A stretch of DNA of 15,913 nt from Armatimonadota bacterium (GTDB lineage: Bacteria; Armatimonadota; Armatimonadia; Armatimonadales; Armatimonadaceae), in contig JACMIS010000223.1 in assembly GCA_014381035.1 (NCBI GenBank), positions 1-15,913 of the forward strand. The letters are read 5' to 3'. The notes beneath the pieces are model-generated. The model did no database searches and had not been told where the DNA came from. It worked only from the letters and a program-made list of their open reading frames with translations. Shown piece by piece: positions 1 through 7,233 of this stretch; position 1 is the first letter of the stretch, and each line of letters opens with the position of its first letter. Both the position numbers and the translations under genes were made by a program.

Positions 1-52
1 TGGGCGACTACCTGATCCCAGACTTTGCCGTCCAGGATCAGGTAGTCGCCCA
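1..52. repeat. Perfect 18-bp inverted repeat at the window edge
   Basis: Bases 1-18 (TGGGCGACTACCTGATCC) are the exact reverse complement of 35-52, separated by 16 bases. The left arm begins at the first base of the window, so the palindrome may be longer. In the mRNA of the minus-strand partial gene the stem would start within the initiation codon and cover the first codons. No T-run follows on either side, so it is not a typical intrinsic terminator. Confidence 0.9.
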
Positions 53-53
53 T
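1..53 (-). CDS. Start of a minus-strand gene running off the left edge (unidentified)
   Basis: Reading the minus strand from an ATG at 53-51 gives MGDYLILDGKVWDQVVA and then leaves the window with no stop. The third codon positions are mostly G or C, as in the neighbouring genes, which supports real coding. The frame also stays open upstream as far as the TGA that ends the NADAR gene, so a TTG two codons earlier is another possible start. No good ribosome binding site is visible. Nearly the whole fragment lies inside a perfect inverted repeat (1-18 with 35-52), so an ORF that is only a by-product of that repeat cannot be excluded. The protein family is not recognisable from 17 residues. Confidence 0.4.
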   Translation of the reverse strand, partial: MGDYLILDGKVWDQVVA

Positions 54-119
54 CTGCAATTTTGCCCGCCCTATAAACTCCCGGGAAGCGGAAAGTGAAA
101 CCAGAGATGGACCCCGATT

Positions 120-560
120 TCACCTCCGAAGCGACTCGCGCAGTTCCATGAGAATCACGCCGAGCCGGTTTTTGCCGGTGCCATCCGTGCCGCAACCCCA
201 GTAATAGTCGCTACTTGTTTTCTCGACGATCTCTTCCTCCCCGGTGGCGAGAAGCAGATCGCGCAACTCCGGGTGTGTGTCGAACTTCGCATGGACCGCC
301 CGACGCATCACGTCCTCCTTGACGGAGTCCCAATCCGGGCGTAGCGGGCGGTGGCGTTCCCGCCCGATCTCGGCGCACCGCATCGGGCGGGAAGCCTTTA
401 GTACCGCCTCGAAATCGTCCGGGGAATGCACGAACTTCTGCGCCTGAAAATAATGCTCGCTGGTCGGGAAGTACCGCTCGTCAAGCGTGAATCCGTGCGG
501 CGAAAAGTTCGAGAAGACCCCATACGGTTTCTCGGTTTGCAGATAAAAATAGATCGCCAT
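120..560 (-). CDS. NADAR-family protein (YbiA/RibX-like N-glycosidase)
   Basis: The 146-residue product matches the compact, single-domain NADAR family throughout. Visible family motifs are YGVFSNFSPHGF near the N-terminus, PTSEHYFQAQKF, and YYWGCGTDGTGKNRLG close to the C-terminus. Family knowledge: YbiA/RibX-type members cleave the N-glycosidic bond of early, damaging riboflavin intermediates, while other NADAR proteins remove ADP-ribose from guanine in DNA as antitoxins to DarT-like enzymes. No DarT-like toxin is seen nearby, so a housekeeping metabolite-repair role is the simpler guess. I chose the ATG at 560 because the family usually starts just before the FYLQ..YG.FSNF segment and AAAGGA lies upstream. 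An ATG at 596 would add 12 unlikely residues. The gene stands alone, 190 bases downstream of the DUF5724 gene's stop on the same strand. Confidence 0.85.
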   Translation of the reverse strand: MAIYFYLQTEKPYGVFSNFSPHGFTLDERYFPTSEHYFQAQKFVHSPDDFEAVLKASRPMRCAEIGRERHRPLRPDWDSVKEDVMRRAVHAKFDTHPELRDLLLATGEEEIVEKTSSDYYWGCGTDGTGKNRLGVILMELRESLRR

Positions 561-564
561 AGTA

Positions 565-585
565 TACGTGTTTCCTTTACACGTA
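565..585 (-). promoter_or_regulatory. Hairpin holding the NADAR Shine-Dalgarno in its loop
   Basis: On the minus strand TACGTGT (585-579) pairs perfectly with ACACGTA (571-565). The 7-base loop contains AAGGA, the only purine-rich candidate ribosome binding site for the ATG at 560. The stem ends four bases before the start codon. It could modulate initiation, or be a protein-binding palindrome. No ligand or partner can be proposed from the sequence. Confidence 0.4.
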
Positions 586-750
586 CTGTATCGCACTGCC
601 GGGCAAGTGTGCTAAAGCCGGGTTTGAACGTTGCGGACCGCCCGACGCATCCATAGTGCCTTGTGCCGACGTGCCGATACGACGTCAACCGGCTTCCGCG
701 CGGTTTCAGGCAAAATATTCGGCGACTCCTGGCGCGAGTAAAGCCATCGG

Positions 751-2856
751 TTACGCGGGTTTGCGTGCGGCATTCAGTGCGGCGATGCGCCGTGGGGGGA
801 GAAGCAGCTTCAGTTGCGCCATTTCCAGGTCGGAGATAAGCACCGGCTCGATGCCGTTTAGCCAGCCCTCCACGAGATCGTGGACGCGATCCAGAGAGCG
901 ACGTTTCTCCGCGAGTTGCCCCAGCACGGCGAATCCTGCCGCGCGGGTCGAAGTTTCCGGGGAGATGAGCAAACGGCTCGCCGTGTCCATCACCGCGTCG
1001 TCGGAGCGCGTCAGCAGCAGTGCCATCACGGGGCGTTGGATGTCCGCGGGATGGCGGTGGGCGATGATCTGTTCCAGGCGCGTCATCTCCGAGTCGCCGA
1101 GCGGGAAACGCCTCAATATATCGGCGGCTCGTTGGCGGACGTTCGCGGCACCGTCGGAAAGAAGCGTTATCAGAAGATTCGTCCCCTCGGTCGTGCGGGG
1201 GCGTTTCCCGTGCAGCACCTCGGCAAGTTGCCAGCGACCGCTCGCGCTCATCATCGGCAAAAACGGATACAGTCGCGACAAGGGCCGGTCTTCCAGTAGC
1301 CCCGGTAGCACATCGGCGAGGCGCGACTGCGCGGCGGGGCGTCGTGTCCATCCCCAAATGATCGGGTCCAGTTGCCGTTCCTTAGCCGGGAAACGGAGCA
1401 GGTTGCGAGTGACCCGGTCGAAGGTGCCGATGGTGACATGGGACGCCAGGGGAGTCGCCTCTGTTTTGAGCGGCGAACTGTCCGCGCCTTTATCAATCGC
1501 TACGCGGGTACCAATGCTGGCGACGAAGTCGCGGAGTGCCCCGAGCAGACCGACTTCCCGACCCTGCTCCTTGCGCTCCGCATCGGAAACGGAAGGAATG
1601 ACCGCCGGAAACGACCCGCTGATTTCGCCGACGGGAGCGTTGCGCGCGTGTTTGGTGTTCCAATCTATCGCACTGAAAGCGAATGTAGCGATACGCAAGT
1701 CGGGATCGTCTAACGTGCTCAGGAGCAACCCTTCGGCTTCCGGTAAGCGCACCTGCGCAAGAAGGTACGCCGCCGCGAATCGGCACTGGACGTGCGACCC
1801 GGTTAGTTGGCGTGATGCCAGCGCGACCGCGTGACGAACATCCATGAACGCCGCGCACCAGAGGGCGTAATAGACGGTCGCACCGTCGTGGGAGTTGAAA
1901 ATCGCTTTTTCCCGGTGAACATCGTCGGCGAGGAACGATTCTATCTGCTCTATGATCGCGTTTCCCGAAGAAGGGGAGAACCCTTCTTCCTCGACCCCGA
2001 GCCATCCGATAACGGTCTTGATCACATCCGGGAAGCGAAGCAGATTATTCTCACGGATCACGGCGAGCAGTCGGACAAATGCGGCGGGGTGTGCTTCTCC
2101 GGCGACGCCGAGGATCTGCCGCCGGACCACGATGTCCTCGCCCGATTCGGCAAGTATTTTTGCCATGTATTGCCACCCGTCGGGGCGAGAAGACGACAGC
2201 AGGGCGCGGACAACGTGTCGCCCCATGACTCCAACCGGATGTTCGCCGCGTGCCGAAAGAAGTAACACTTCCTGTATCGCGTTCCCCTGTGACGGGTCGC
2301 TGCGGTCTATCGCGGTGGAAAGTATCGCCCCCAGGCGGTCGTCAATCAGTGCGCGGCCGTTTTCGCTCCCGAGATAAGGCGCGTAGGTCGCGAACCAGAT
2401 CGGGTCCTGCTCGCAGTAGCGTCCGACGCCGAAATGCGGCGAGTCGGAAAGTAGGCTTTGTAGTTGCTGCAATCGCCCCGGACGGCTGGTTTCCGTGTTG
2501 TACAGAAGGCGAAACGGGCGCGGGTTCCATCCCACATGATGAAGCGGGGAAATCTCCGGTGACCACCATCGCGCCATCGCCGGACCGAGTTTAGGAAAGA
2601 AGGCACAGAAAAGTTGTTCGCGCTCCGGCACCGTGATGGCATCACACAGTGCCGCCGCTTCCGCTTGCGCCTCGACGCGCCCCGGCGAGGTTCGGTACGA
2701 CGTGAAGGGTTTGCCGTCCAGGTCGCAACCCAGTAGCGAGAACGCGGTGGCGCGTAGTGCGGGCGGCAAGTGCCGCGCCCGTTCGATCTGGGCGGTGAGC
2801 GGATGCGCCGTGGTTGCATCGCGTAAATGCGCCTGTGCCGTTTGCGAATCAAGCAT
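751..2856 (-). CDS. DUF5724/MolR-type HEAT-like repeat protein without a DUF4132 half
   Basis: The predicted product has 701 residues. From memory of the family, the block around residues 205-295 (VGVMGRHVVRALLSSSRPDG, EAHPAAFVRLL, then RF....K.VIGWLG) matches the conserved centre of DUF5724, the N-terminal half of large DUF4132/MolR-like proteins. The rest is alpha-helical HEAT-like repeats, for example around residues 355-395 (FAAAYLLAQVRLPEAEGLLL) and the last 200 residues. The usual C-terminal DUF4132 half is absent: the ORF stops at a TAA right after the repeats. Its biochemical function is unknown to me. HEAT repeats suggest protein binding. The start at 2856 follows GGGAAACGGGG on the minus strand. 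The frame stays open to 3198, but that extension would run across the divergent gene and is low-complexity, so I reject it. Confidence 0.6.
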   Translation of the reverse strand: MLDSQTAQAHLRDATTAHPLTAQIERARHLPPALRATAFSLLGCDLDGKPFTSYRTSPGRVEAQAEAAALCDAITVPEREQLFCAFFPKLGPAMARWWSPEISPLHHVGWNPRPFRLLYNTETSRPGRLQQLQSLLSDSPHFGVGRYCEQDPIWFATYAPYLGSENGRALIDDRLGAILSTAIDRSDPSQGNAIQEVLLLSARGEHPVGVMGRHVVRALLSSSRPDGWQYMAKILAESGEDIVVRRQILGVAGEAHPAAFVRLLAVIRENNLLRFPDVIKTVIGWLGVEEEGFSPSSGNAIIEQIESFLADDVHREKAIFNSHDGATVYYALWCAAFMDVRHAVALASRQLTGSHVQCRFAAAYLLAQVRLPEAEGLLLSTLDDPDLRIATFAFSAIDWNTKHARNAPVGEISGSFPAVIPSVSDAERKEQGREVGLLGALRDFVASIGTRVAIDKGADSSPLKTEATPLASHVTIGTFDRVTRNLLRFPAKERQLDPIIWGWTRRPAAQSRLADVLPGLLEDRPLSRLYPFLPMMSASGRWQLAEVLHGKRPRTTEGTNLLITLLSDGAANVRQRAADILRRFPLGDSEMTRLEQIIAHRHPADIQRPVMALLLTRSDDAVMDTASRLLISPETSTRAAGFAVLGQLAEKRRSLDRVHDLVEGWLNGIEPVLISDLEMAQLKLLLPPRRIAALNAARKPA

Positions 2857-3027
2857 GAGTAAACCCCGTTTCCCTTCAAGAATGCCAGAGCGTTTTGTCT
2901 CGTCTGTCACAAAGTCAGGCAAGCCGACACGCAGACTATTATCCCCTATTGTCGAAAAAAAAGCATACAAAGTTTGCGAAAAAAGTAGAAAGCATAGAGA
3001 CGGGGTACACTGCTTCTCGTACACATC
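2857..3027. promoter_or_regulatory. Divergent intergenic region between the DUF5724 and glycosidase-like genes
   Basis: These 171 bases separate two divergent starts and must hold both promoters. The middle (about 2950-2995) is markedly A-rich compared with the flanking coding DNA. GTACAC occurs twice shortly before the plus-strand start (about 3006 and 3020). I could not find a convincing -35/-10 pair for either gene. Confidence 0.4.
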
Positions 3028-4512
3028 ATGCCTGCAAACGCCTTCTGGAATATCGCCTTCGGACCCTACGCCTTTACGGTCAATCGCGGCGATCTGACGT
3101 ATCGTCTGGAGGATACCAAAACTAAGACCCTCTGGGCGGATGGTTTGTTGCTCGGCACTATCGAAATCATCGAACGAGAAACCGGGACCGGGACCCACTA
3201 TCCTTTCGGCGACCTGAAACTCATCTCACTCTCCGAAAAGTCGGGCGCGACCGGCAAGCGTATCCTGTTCGGTTTGGACGCACCGGGGCGTATCCCGGTG
3301 GACGTTTACCTGACCTGCACGGAGCGGGAGATCCAACTGACGGTCGAAGCGAGCCGTGATACGAAAACACATCACGTCGGCCAGATCGTTCTTCTTCCCG
3401 GTCTGTGCGCGATCCCGGCGGACGGCGTGTCGCATTTGGCGATCCCGCATCGCGAGGGCGCGATTCTACTGGCGAAGGATGCGCCGGAAGAAACGACCCC
3501 CTTGCGAATCTGGGACGCGGACGCCGGACTGACGATGCCTTTTGTCGGAGCGGTGCGGGGTACCGACACGAGCCGCTCCGCCCTCGCGCTCCTGACCGAT
3601 TCCGCCTACGGTGTCGCCGATCTTTCGCGCACAGACGACTCCGCGCGCCTTGATCTGCGCTATGAACGCGACCCGGAACGTCGCCGCCTCGATGTACGTG
3701 TGGTGCTGATGCCGGAAGGCGACGCGATCCGTATCGCCCGTGCCTGGCGTGACAAGATTGTCGGCGACGGCGGTCACGTCACACTGCGAAAGAAGATGCG
3801 CGAAAAAGCCGCGCTGTCGGCGTGGCTGGATGGTGACGAAACGGCTCCCGCGATTTCGAATCAACTTTTCCTTCCGCCAGACGGCAACCGCTGGGTCGCG
3901 ATGGAGGAATATCTTCAGGATGCGGAGGCGAACGTGCCGAAGAACACGGTATATTTCGCCGATTTATGCGGGGACTGGGCGGTTCCGTTCGTGGACATCT
4001 GGCACACTATCGGCGCGCCGATGCTCGGGACCGCCGTGCCGCTCTTAAGTGTGGTTCACCATGACGCCGTCCCGCTGTGTTTCGACACCGACGCCGACGC
4101 GGGCGGATCGTTTTTGCGTGCACTTCTGCATCTCGCGCCTCCGATCCCGCCAAATAGTCCCGCCGCGCACATCGGCGTGTTGCACCCGCTCCATACGCTT
4201 TCTTTCGGCGCATTTCTGACAGAGCATCGGTTTCTGACACCCGATTGCGCTGTCGAGGAAGCCCGCTATTCGAACGGGGTGCGCGTCGTGATTAACGGGA
4301 GCGAGACCGACGATTACGAGACCGACGAATTGCACCTGCCTCCGCTCGGGTTTCTTGCTACCCACCCGCAAATGAGGGCGCACTATGCCCGGCGTATCGG
4401 GTCGGAGACATTTGTGGCGCGGACATGGCATGTCCGACAAAGCCACGACGGGAAGCGGCTGGACGAATCGGCGGTGGTGCAGGGATATGTGTATCCGCTC
4501 GGCAGAGATTAA
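3028..4512 (+). CDS. Glycosidase-like protein, probably lacking most of its catalytic barrel
   Basis: This 494-residue protein has no signal peptide. Residues 1-250 look like the beta-sandwich part of large glycosidase-like proteins (DUF5696/GH129/GH101-like): two-sided beta-rich segments, then LTMPFVGAVRGTD near 168-180 and a helix reading IRIARAWRDKIV near 235. Residues 310-380 (CGDWAVPFVDIWH, then VVHHDAVPL and LRALLHLAPP) resemble the late part of the TIM barrel in the same proteins. Only about 50 residues separate the two parts, where I would expect a few hundred. That is a resemblance recalled from the family, not a search result. If right, most of the barrel is gone and the protein may be inactive or bind sugar only. 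The stop codon overlaps the stop of the convergent ricT gene. No clear ribosome binding site precedes ATG 3028. Confidence 0.45.
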   Translation: MPANAFWNIAFGPYAFTVNRGDLTYRLEDTKTKTLWADGLLLGTIEIIERETGTGTHYPFGDLKLISLSEKSGATGKRILFGLDAPGRIPVDVYLTCTEREIQLTVEASRDTKTHHVGQIVLLPGLCAIPADGVSHLAIPHREGAILLAKDAPEETTPLRIWDADAGLTMPFVGAVRGTDTSRSALALLTDSAYGVADLSRTDDSARLDLRYERDPERRRLDVRVVLMPEGDAIRIARAWRDKIVGDGGHVTLRKKMREKAALSAWLDGDETAPAISNQLFLPPDGNRWVAMEEYLQDAEANVPKNTVYFADLCGDWAVPFVDIWHTIGAPMLGTAVPLLSVVHHDAVPLCFDTDADAGGSFLRALLHLAPPIPPNSPAAHIGVLHPLHTLSFGAFLTEHRFLTPDCAVEEARYSNGVRVVINGSETDDYETDELHLPPLGFLATHPQMRAHYARRIGSETFVARTWHVRQSHDGKRLDESAVVQGYVYPLGRD

Positions 4513-5477
4513 AAATTCCCGCGTCGCCCCCCTACAAACCGCATCTCCAGAGCAATCGGCTCCGGAACCGCCGACGCACCCTTCGCCGACGTTTCGCATG
4601 TGTCTGAGCCGCAGGAACCGCCGCAACCCCCACCGCCGGAGGAACCGCAGTCGCCGCAGGCACGGGCGGCGCGGACGTCGGACGCGGGCAGCGTCACGGA
4701 GCGCGTGTCCTCCTCCGTGCGAATCTGCACCGTGACGCGCTCGGAGAAGATATTCAGTTCCGTCACCGCCCCGCGCTCACCGGACGGAAGCGAGACCGTC
4801 ATGCCGATATGCGGCAACTTTTCTTTCGCCTCGACATACACATCGTGCTCGTAGCGCAGGCAACACATGAGTTTGCCGCACACCCCGCTAAACTTCGACG
4901 GGTTCAGGAACAACGACTGATCTTTCGCCATCTTCATCGAGACCGGGGCGAAATCGCGCAGAAAGGTTGTGCAACACAAAGGACGGCCACACGGACCATA
5001 TCCGCCCAACGCTTGCGCATGGTCGCGCGACCCCACCTGATGCAGATGAACCCGCATTTTGATCGCCGCCGCGGTTTCCTTGACCAGTTGCCGGAAATCA
5101 ATGCGGGTGTCGGCGACGAAGTAGAAGGTGATCCCACTCCCGTCAAAAACCACTTCGGCATCGGTGATTTTCATCGGTAAGTGGAGCGCATCGGCACGCT
5201 TACGACAGGTTTCTATCGCATCCGACCCTTGTTTTTGACGCTTCTCCCACTGCCGTAAATCCGCCTCGGTAGCCTGGCGCAACAATCGGAAGGAACCCGG
5301 CGCATCGCTTTCCTCACCCGCAACGTCGCGTAATATTTTTACCTCACCACACTCGACTCCCCGATCCGTCTCCGCGACGACCCGATTTCCCACGGCGAGC
5401 ACCGCAGATAGATCATCCGCGGCATAATAGTGCAATTTGCCGATTTTTCGGAACGTGACGCCAGCGAGGACAGCCAT
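4509..5477 (-). CDS. ricT: RicT/YaaT-like PSP1-domain protein with extra Cys-rich tail
   Basis: The 322-residue product is a clear RicT (YaaT, PSP1 domain) homologue. The core carries the family cysteine motifs GGYGPCGRPLCC (Cys163, 168, 169) and GVCGKLMCC (Cys200, 205, 206). In Bacillus the RicAFT complex containing this protein carries [4Fe-4S] clusters and promotes RNase Y-dependent mRNA maturation. A second feature is unusual: after the PSP1 core, residues 274-294 form a Gly/Cys/Ser segment with five more cysteines (274, 277, 285, 289, 294), followed by a short tail. The start at 5477 is chosen because homologues begin near MAVLAGVTF. GGGAGG lies 14 bases upstream, a long spacing. The gene is the last of a three-gene minus-strand unit, 10 bases after the small ORF, which suggests co-transcription with the sigma factor. 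Confidence 0.85.
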   Translation of the reverse strand: MAVLAGVTFRKIGKLHYYAADDLSAVLAVGNRVVAETDRGVECGEVKILRDVAGEESDAPGSFRLLRQATEADLRQWEKRQKQGSDAIETCRKRADALHLPMKITDAEVVFDGSGITFYFVADTRIDFRQLVKETAAAIKMRVHLHQVGSRDHAQALGGYGPCGRPLCCTTFLRDFAPVSMKMAKDQSLFLNPSKFSGVCGKLMCCLRYEHDVYVEAKEKLPHIGMTVSLPSGERGAVTELNIFSERVTVQIRTEEDTRSVTLPASDVRAARACGDCGSSGGGGCGGSCGSDTCETSAKGASAVPEPIALEMRFVGGRRGNF

Positions 5478-5487
5478 AAAATCTGCT

Positions 5488-5838
5488 TTAGCCTCCCGAC
5501 TTTTTGAAAAGCCGCGTGAACCAGTTCCCGGTGTCGTTATTGCCGCCGCTGGCGGGAGGCGTCCCTTTGTCACTGCTATTGGTATTGCTGCTTGGTGGTG
5601 CCGTCACCGTCTTCTTCGCCATCTCCTCGTGTGCCCGCGCCAGCGCGGACGACTCCATTTCCGATGTCGGAATCGGCTGGTTCAGAGATAACCCGACAAC
5701 GCGGGCGGTGCGGGCGAGGGAGGCGACCTCGGCTCGCTCGGCATCGGTAAGGGATGCCAACACCTCCGGGGGGGCGGGCTTGCCCTCATATAGCGCGTCG
5801 AGTGCGATGCGCATCGGTTCAGAGATCGAGATACTCAT
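5488..5838 (-). CDS. Small hydrophilic protein between ECF sigma factor and RicT
   Basis: The gene encodes 116 residues with no membrane segment and no cysteine. Residues 1-75 look helical and acidic/alanine-rich (LTDAERAEVASLARTA, then MESSALARAHEEMAKK). Residues 80-105 are a flexible Ser/Asn/Thr/Gly linker, and the C-terminus is a short amphipathic WFTRLFKK tail. Its start overlaps the end of the sigma factor gene by 20 bases and its stop is 10 bases before ricT, so translational coupling in one operon is likely. Position directly after an ECF sigma gene makes an anti-sigma or sigma-accessory role possible, but there is no zinc-binding HxxxCxxC motif and no transmembrane helix to support it. 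I do not recognise the family. Confidence 0.7.
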   Translation of the reverse strand: MSISISEPMRIALDALYEGKPAPPEVLASLTDAERAEVASLARTARVVGLSLNQPIPTSEMESSALARAHEEMAKKTVTAPPSSNTNSSDKGTPPASGGNNDTGNWFTRLFKKSGG

Positions 5839-6556
5839 GTCGTTTCTTTGTCGCCCGCCCTGGGGCAGGGGTTTGCTGGTTACTTTGCGTTTGAGATTGT
5901 TGCACCGTCTGGGCGTTCTGCCGCCATTCCTGCACCGACGCGGAATCTATCGCCCCGGTGATCAATGTTTTTCGGAGATTGACCAACGCCCGATGCAGGA
6001 GCGATTTAATCGCACCCTCGGTGCGGTTGAGCGCGAGCGAAATCTCCTTCAAGGGTAAATCGCTCCCGAATCGAAGCAGGATCGCTTCGGCTTGATCTCC
6101 CGGTAGCGCGGCGACGGCGGCGCGTACCAGTGTCTGCGTTTCGGCGCGTTCCGCCATCGCATGCGGGTCCGGCGAATCGGTGCCGGGAATGGCTTCCAGT
6201 AGCGAACGTACCTGGTCCGCCGTGTCGCCGTCGAGTGACAGGAATGATACCCCGGCGGTCCGCCGCGCCTGATCATGCACCAGATTGGTCGCGATGCGCG
6301 ACAGCCACGGAAATAACGATTCCCCCTGGAACCGAAACTGCGGCAGATGTGCGATAGCCTTCACGAATGTTTCTGCGGCGACATCCTCGGCGTCCTGCGT
6401 GTTACGGCAACGATAGATCGCGAGGCGGTAGATGCGGGCGTAGTACCGCTTGTGTAGTACCGCGAACGCCTGCCTGTCTCCTGCGACGGTACGCTCGACA
6501 AGTGTCCTATCACTCGGCTCTGTGATCTCCAACCCCGCCAGAAATTCGTCAGTCAT
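5819..6556 (-). CDS. ECF-type RNA polymerase sigma factor
   Basis: This 245-residue protein has the two ECF sigma domains. Region 2 lies at about residues 25-95 (FAVLHKRYYARIYRLAI, then DAEDVAAETFVKAI and FPWLSRIATNLVHDQ), the part that binds core polymerase and the -10 element. Region 4 is at about 150-200 (LPLKEISLALNRTEGAIKSL), a helix-turn-helix for the -35 element. A Gln-rich, poorly conserved tail of about 40 residues follows and ends in a basic KKRHEYLDL. The target promoters are unknown. It is the first gene of an apparent operon with the small protein and ricT. The ATG at 6556 has no strong ribosome binding site. Upstream is the divergent GNAT relic, so the promoter must be in 6557-6637. 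Confidence 0.9.
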   Translation of the reverse strand: MTDEFLAGLEITEPSDRTLVERTVAGDRQAFAVLHKRYYARIYRLAIYRCRNTQDAEDVAAETFVKAIAHLPQFRFQGESLFPWLSRIATNLVHDQARRTAGVSFLSLDGDTADQVRSLLEAIPGTDSPDPHAMAERAETQTLVRAAVAALPGDQAEAILLRFGSDLPLKEISLALNRTEGAIKSLLHRALVNLRKTLITGAIDSASVQEWRQNAQTVQQSQTQSNQQTPAPGRATKKRHEYLDL

Positions 6557-6615
6557 GGAATCTATCGGTAGTTTATCCGCAAGCGAGCGTTTCTCCTGCC
6601 GGAACCGCGCCGGGA

Positions 6616-6621
6616 TATACT
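6616..6621 (+). promoter_or_regulatory. Possible -10 box (TATACT) ahead of the GNAT relic
   Basis: TATACT matches the -10 consensus at five of six bases and lies 16 bases before ATG 6638. No recognisable -35 element is at the expected distance, so this is only a candidate. If used, it would drive the truncated GNAT and the intact GNAT behind it. Confidence 0.3.
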
Positions 6622-6637
6622 ACGTTCGGGAAATATC

Positions 6638-6764
6638 ATGCCACTCGGATATCATATCAATGCCCCTATCCGGACCGAGGATTTTGCCGCCCTGCTCGAC
6701 AGTTCCGGCGTCCGGCGACCGACCACCGATCTGCCGCGATTGCACCAAATGCTGGATAATTCCA
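6638..6764 (+). pseudogene. Truncated N-terminus of a GNAT acetyltransferase
   Basis: The reading frame from ATG 6638 gives a good GNAT N-terminus: GYHINAPIRTEDFAALLDSS, then RRPTTDLPRLHQMLDNSN. From memory this matches the first 42 or so residues of a common GNAT subfamily, whose next residues are normally a strand like LLVTAWDG. Here the similarity stops at MLDNSN, exactly where the next GNAT gene begins in another frame. The frame then runs on as arginine-rich, low-quality sequence to a TGA at 6896-6898. The catalytic acetyl-CoA-binding region is missing, so this is a relic or a leader for the downstream gene, not an enzyme. Confidence 0.6.
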
Positions 6765-7229
6765 ATGACGATTTTTCGCCCTGCCACGAGCGACGACGCG
6801 GAAGCGGTCGCCGACGTTTATCTCGTCTCGCGCCGAACGTTTTTGTCGTTCGCGCCTCTGGCACATTCGGAGTTGGAGATTCGCGGGTGGATTCGTGATA
6901 TTTTGATCCCGACCGGGCAAGTCACGGTCGCCGAGGAGTCGGGTAAAATCATCGGCATGATGGCGACCTCGCGGGACAGCGACGCCGGTTGGATAGACCA
7001 TCTGTATCTTCTGCCGGGTGATACCGGACGCGGCATCGGCTCGGCGTTCGTAGCGAGGGCGAAAGCCGAACTCGGTTCGCCGATCCGCCTGTACACCTTT
7101 CAAGAGAACCACGCGGCACGCCGCTTCTACGAGCATCACGGATTCGTGACGATTACATTCGGCGACGGTTCCGGGAACGAAGAACAGTGCCCGGACGTTC
7201 TGTTCGAATGGCGTCGCGCGACAGAATAA
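6765..7229 (+). CDS. GNAT family N-acetyltransferase
   Basis: The 154-residue product is a full-length single-domain GNAT. It begins MTIFRPATSDDAEAVADVY, the usual beta1-alpha1 start. The acetyl-CoA pyrophosphate-binding motif A is seen near residues 80-100 (LYLLPGDTGRGIGSAFVARA, with the R/QxxGxG core GRGIGS), and the motif B segment NHAARRFYEHHGF follows near 120. The substrate cannot be read from the sequence; this type is often called ribosomal-protein or small-molecule acetyltransferase. The ATG overlaps the end of the truncated GNAT relic, with a GATAAT box four bases upstream of it. A short hypothetical ORF starts four bases after its stop. Upstream continuation of the frame is poor sequence and was not used. 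Confidence 0.85.
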   Translation: MTIFRPATSDDAEAVADVYLVSRRTFLSFAPLAHSELEIRGWIRDILIPTGQVTVAEESGKIIGMMATSRDSDAGWIDHLYLLPGDTGRGIGSAFVARAKAELGSPIRLYTFQENHAARRFYEHHGFVTITFGDGSGNEEQCPDVLFEWRRATE

Positions 7230-7233
7230 CGAT

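Noticed and set aside
561..566. TATACT directly before the NADAR ATG as a -10 box
   Set aside because: It touches the start codon, so transcription would begin inside the gene with no suitable in-frame start just after it.
656..1834. Long plus-strand ORF of 392 codons
   Set aside because: It lies antisense to the DUF5724 gene, is rich in Arg and Ser as expected for a shadow of a GC-rich gene, and shows no recognisable domain.
2857..3198. N-terminal extension of the DUF5724 gene to 3198
   Set aside because: It would overlap the divergent gene by 171 bases and the added residues look random, while a good start with a purine-rich upstream is at 2856.
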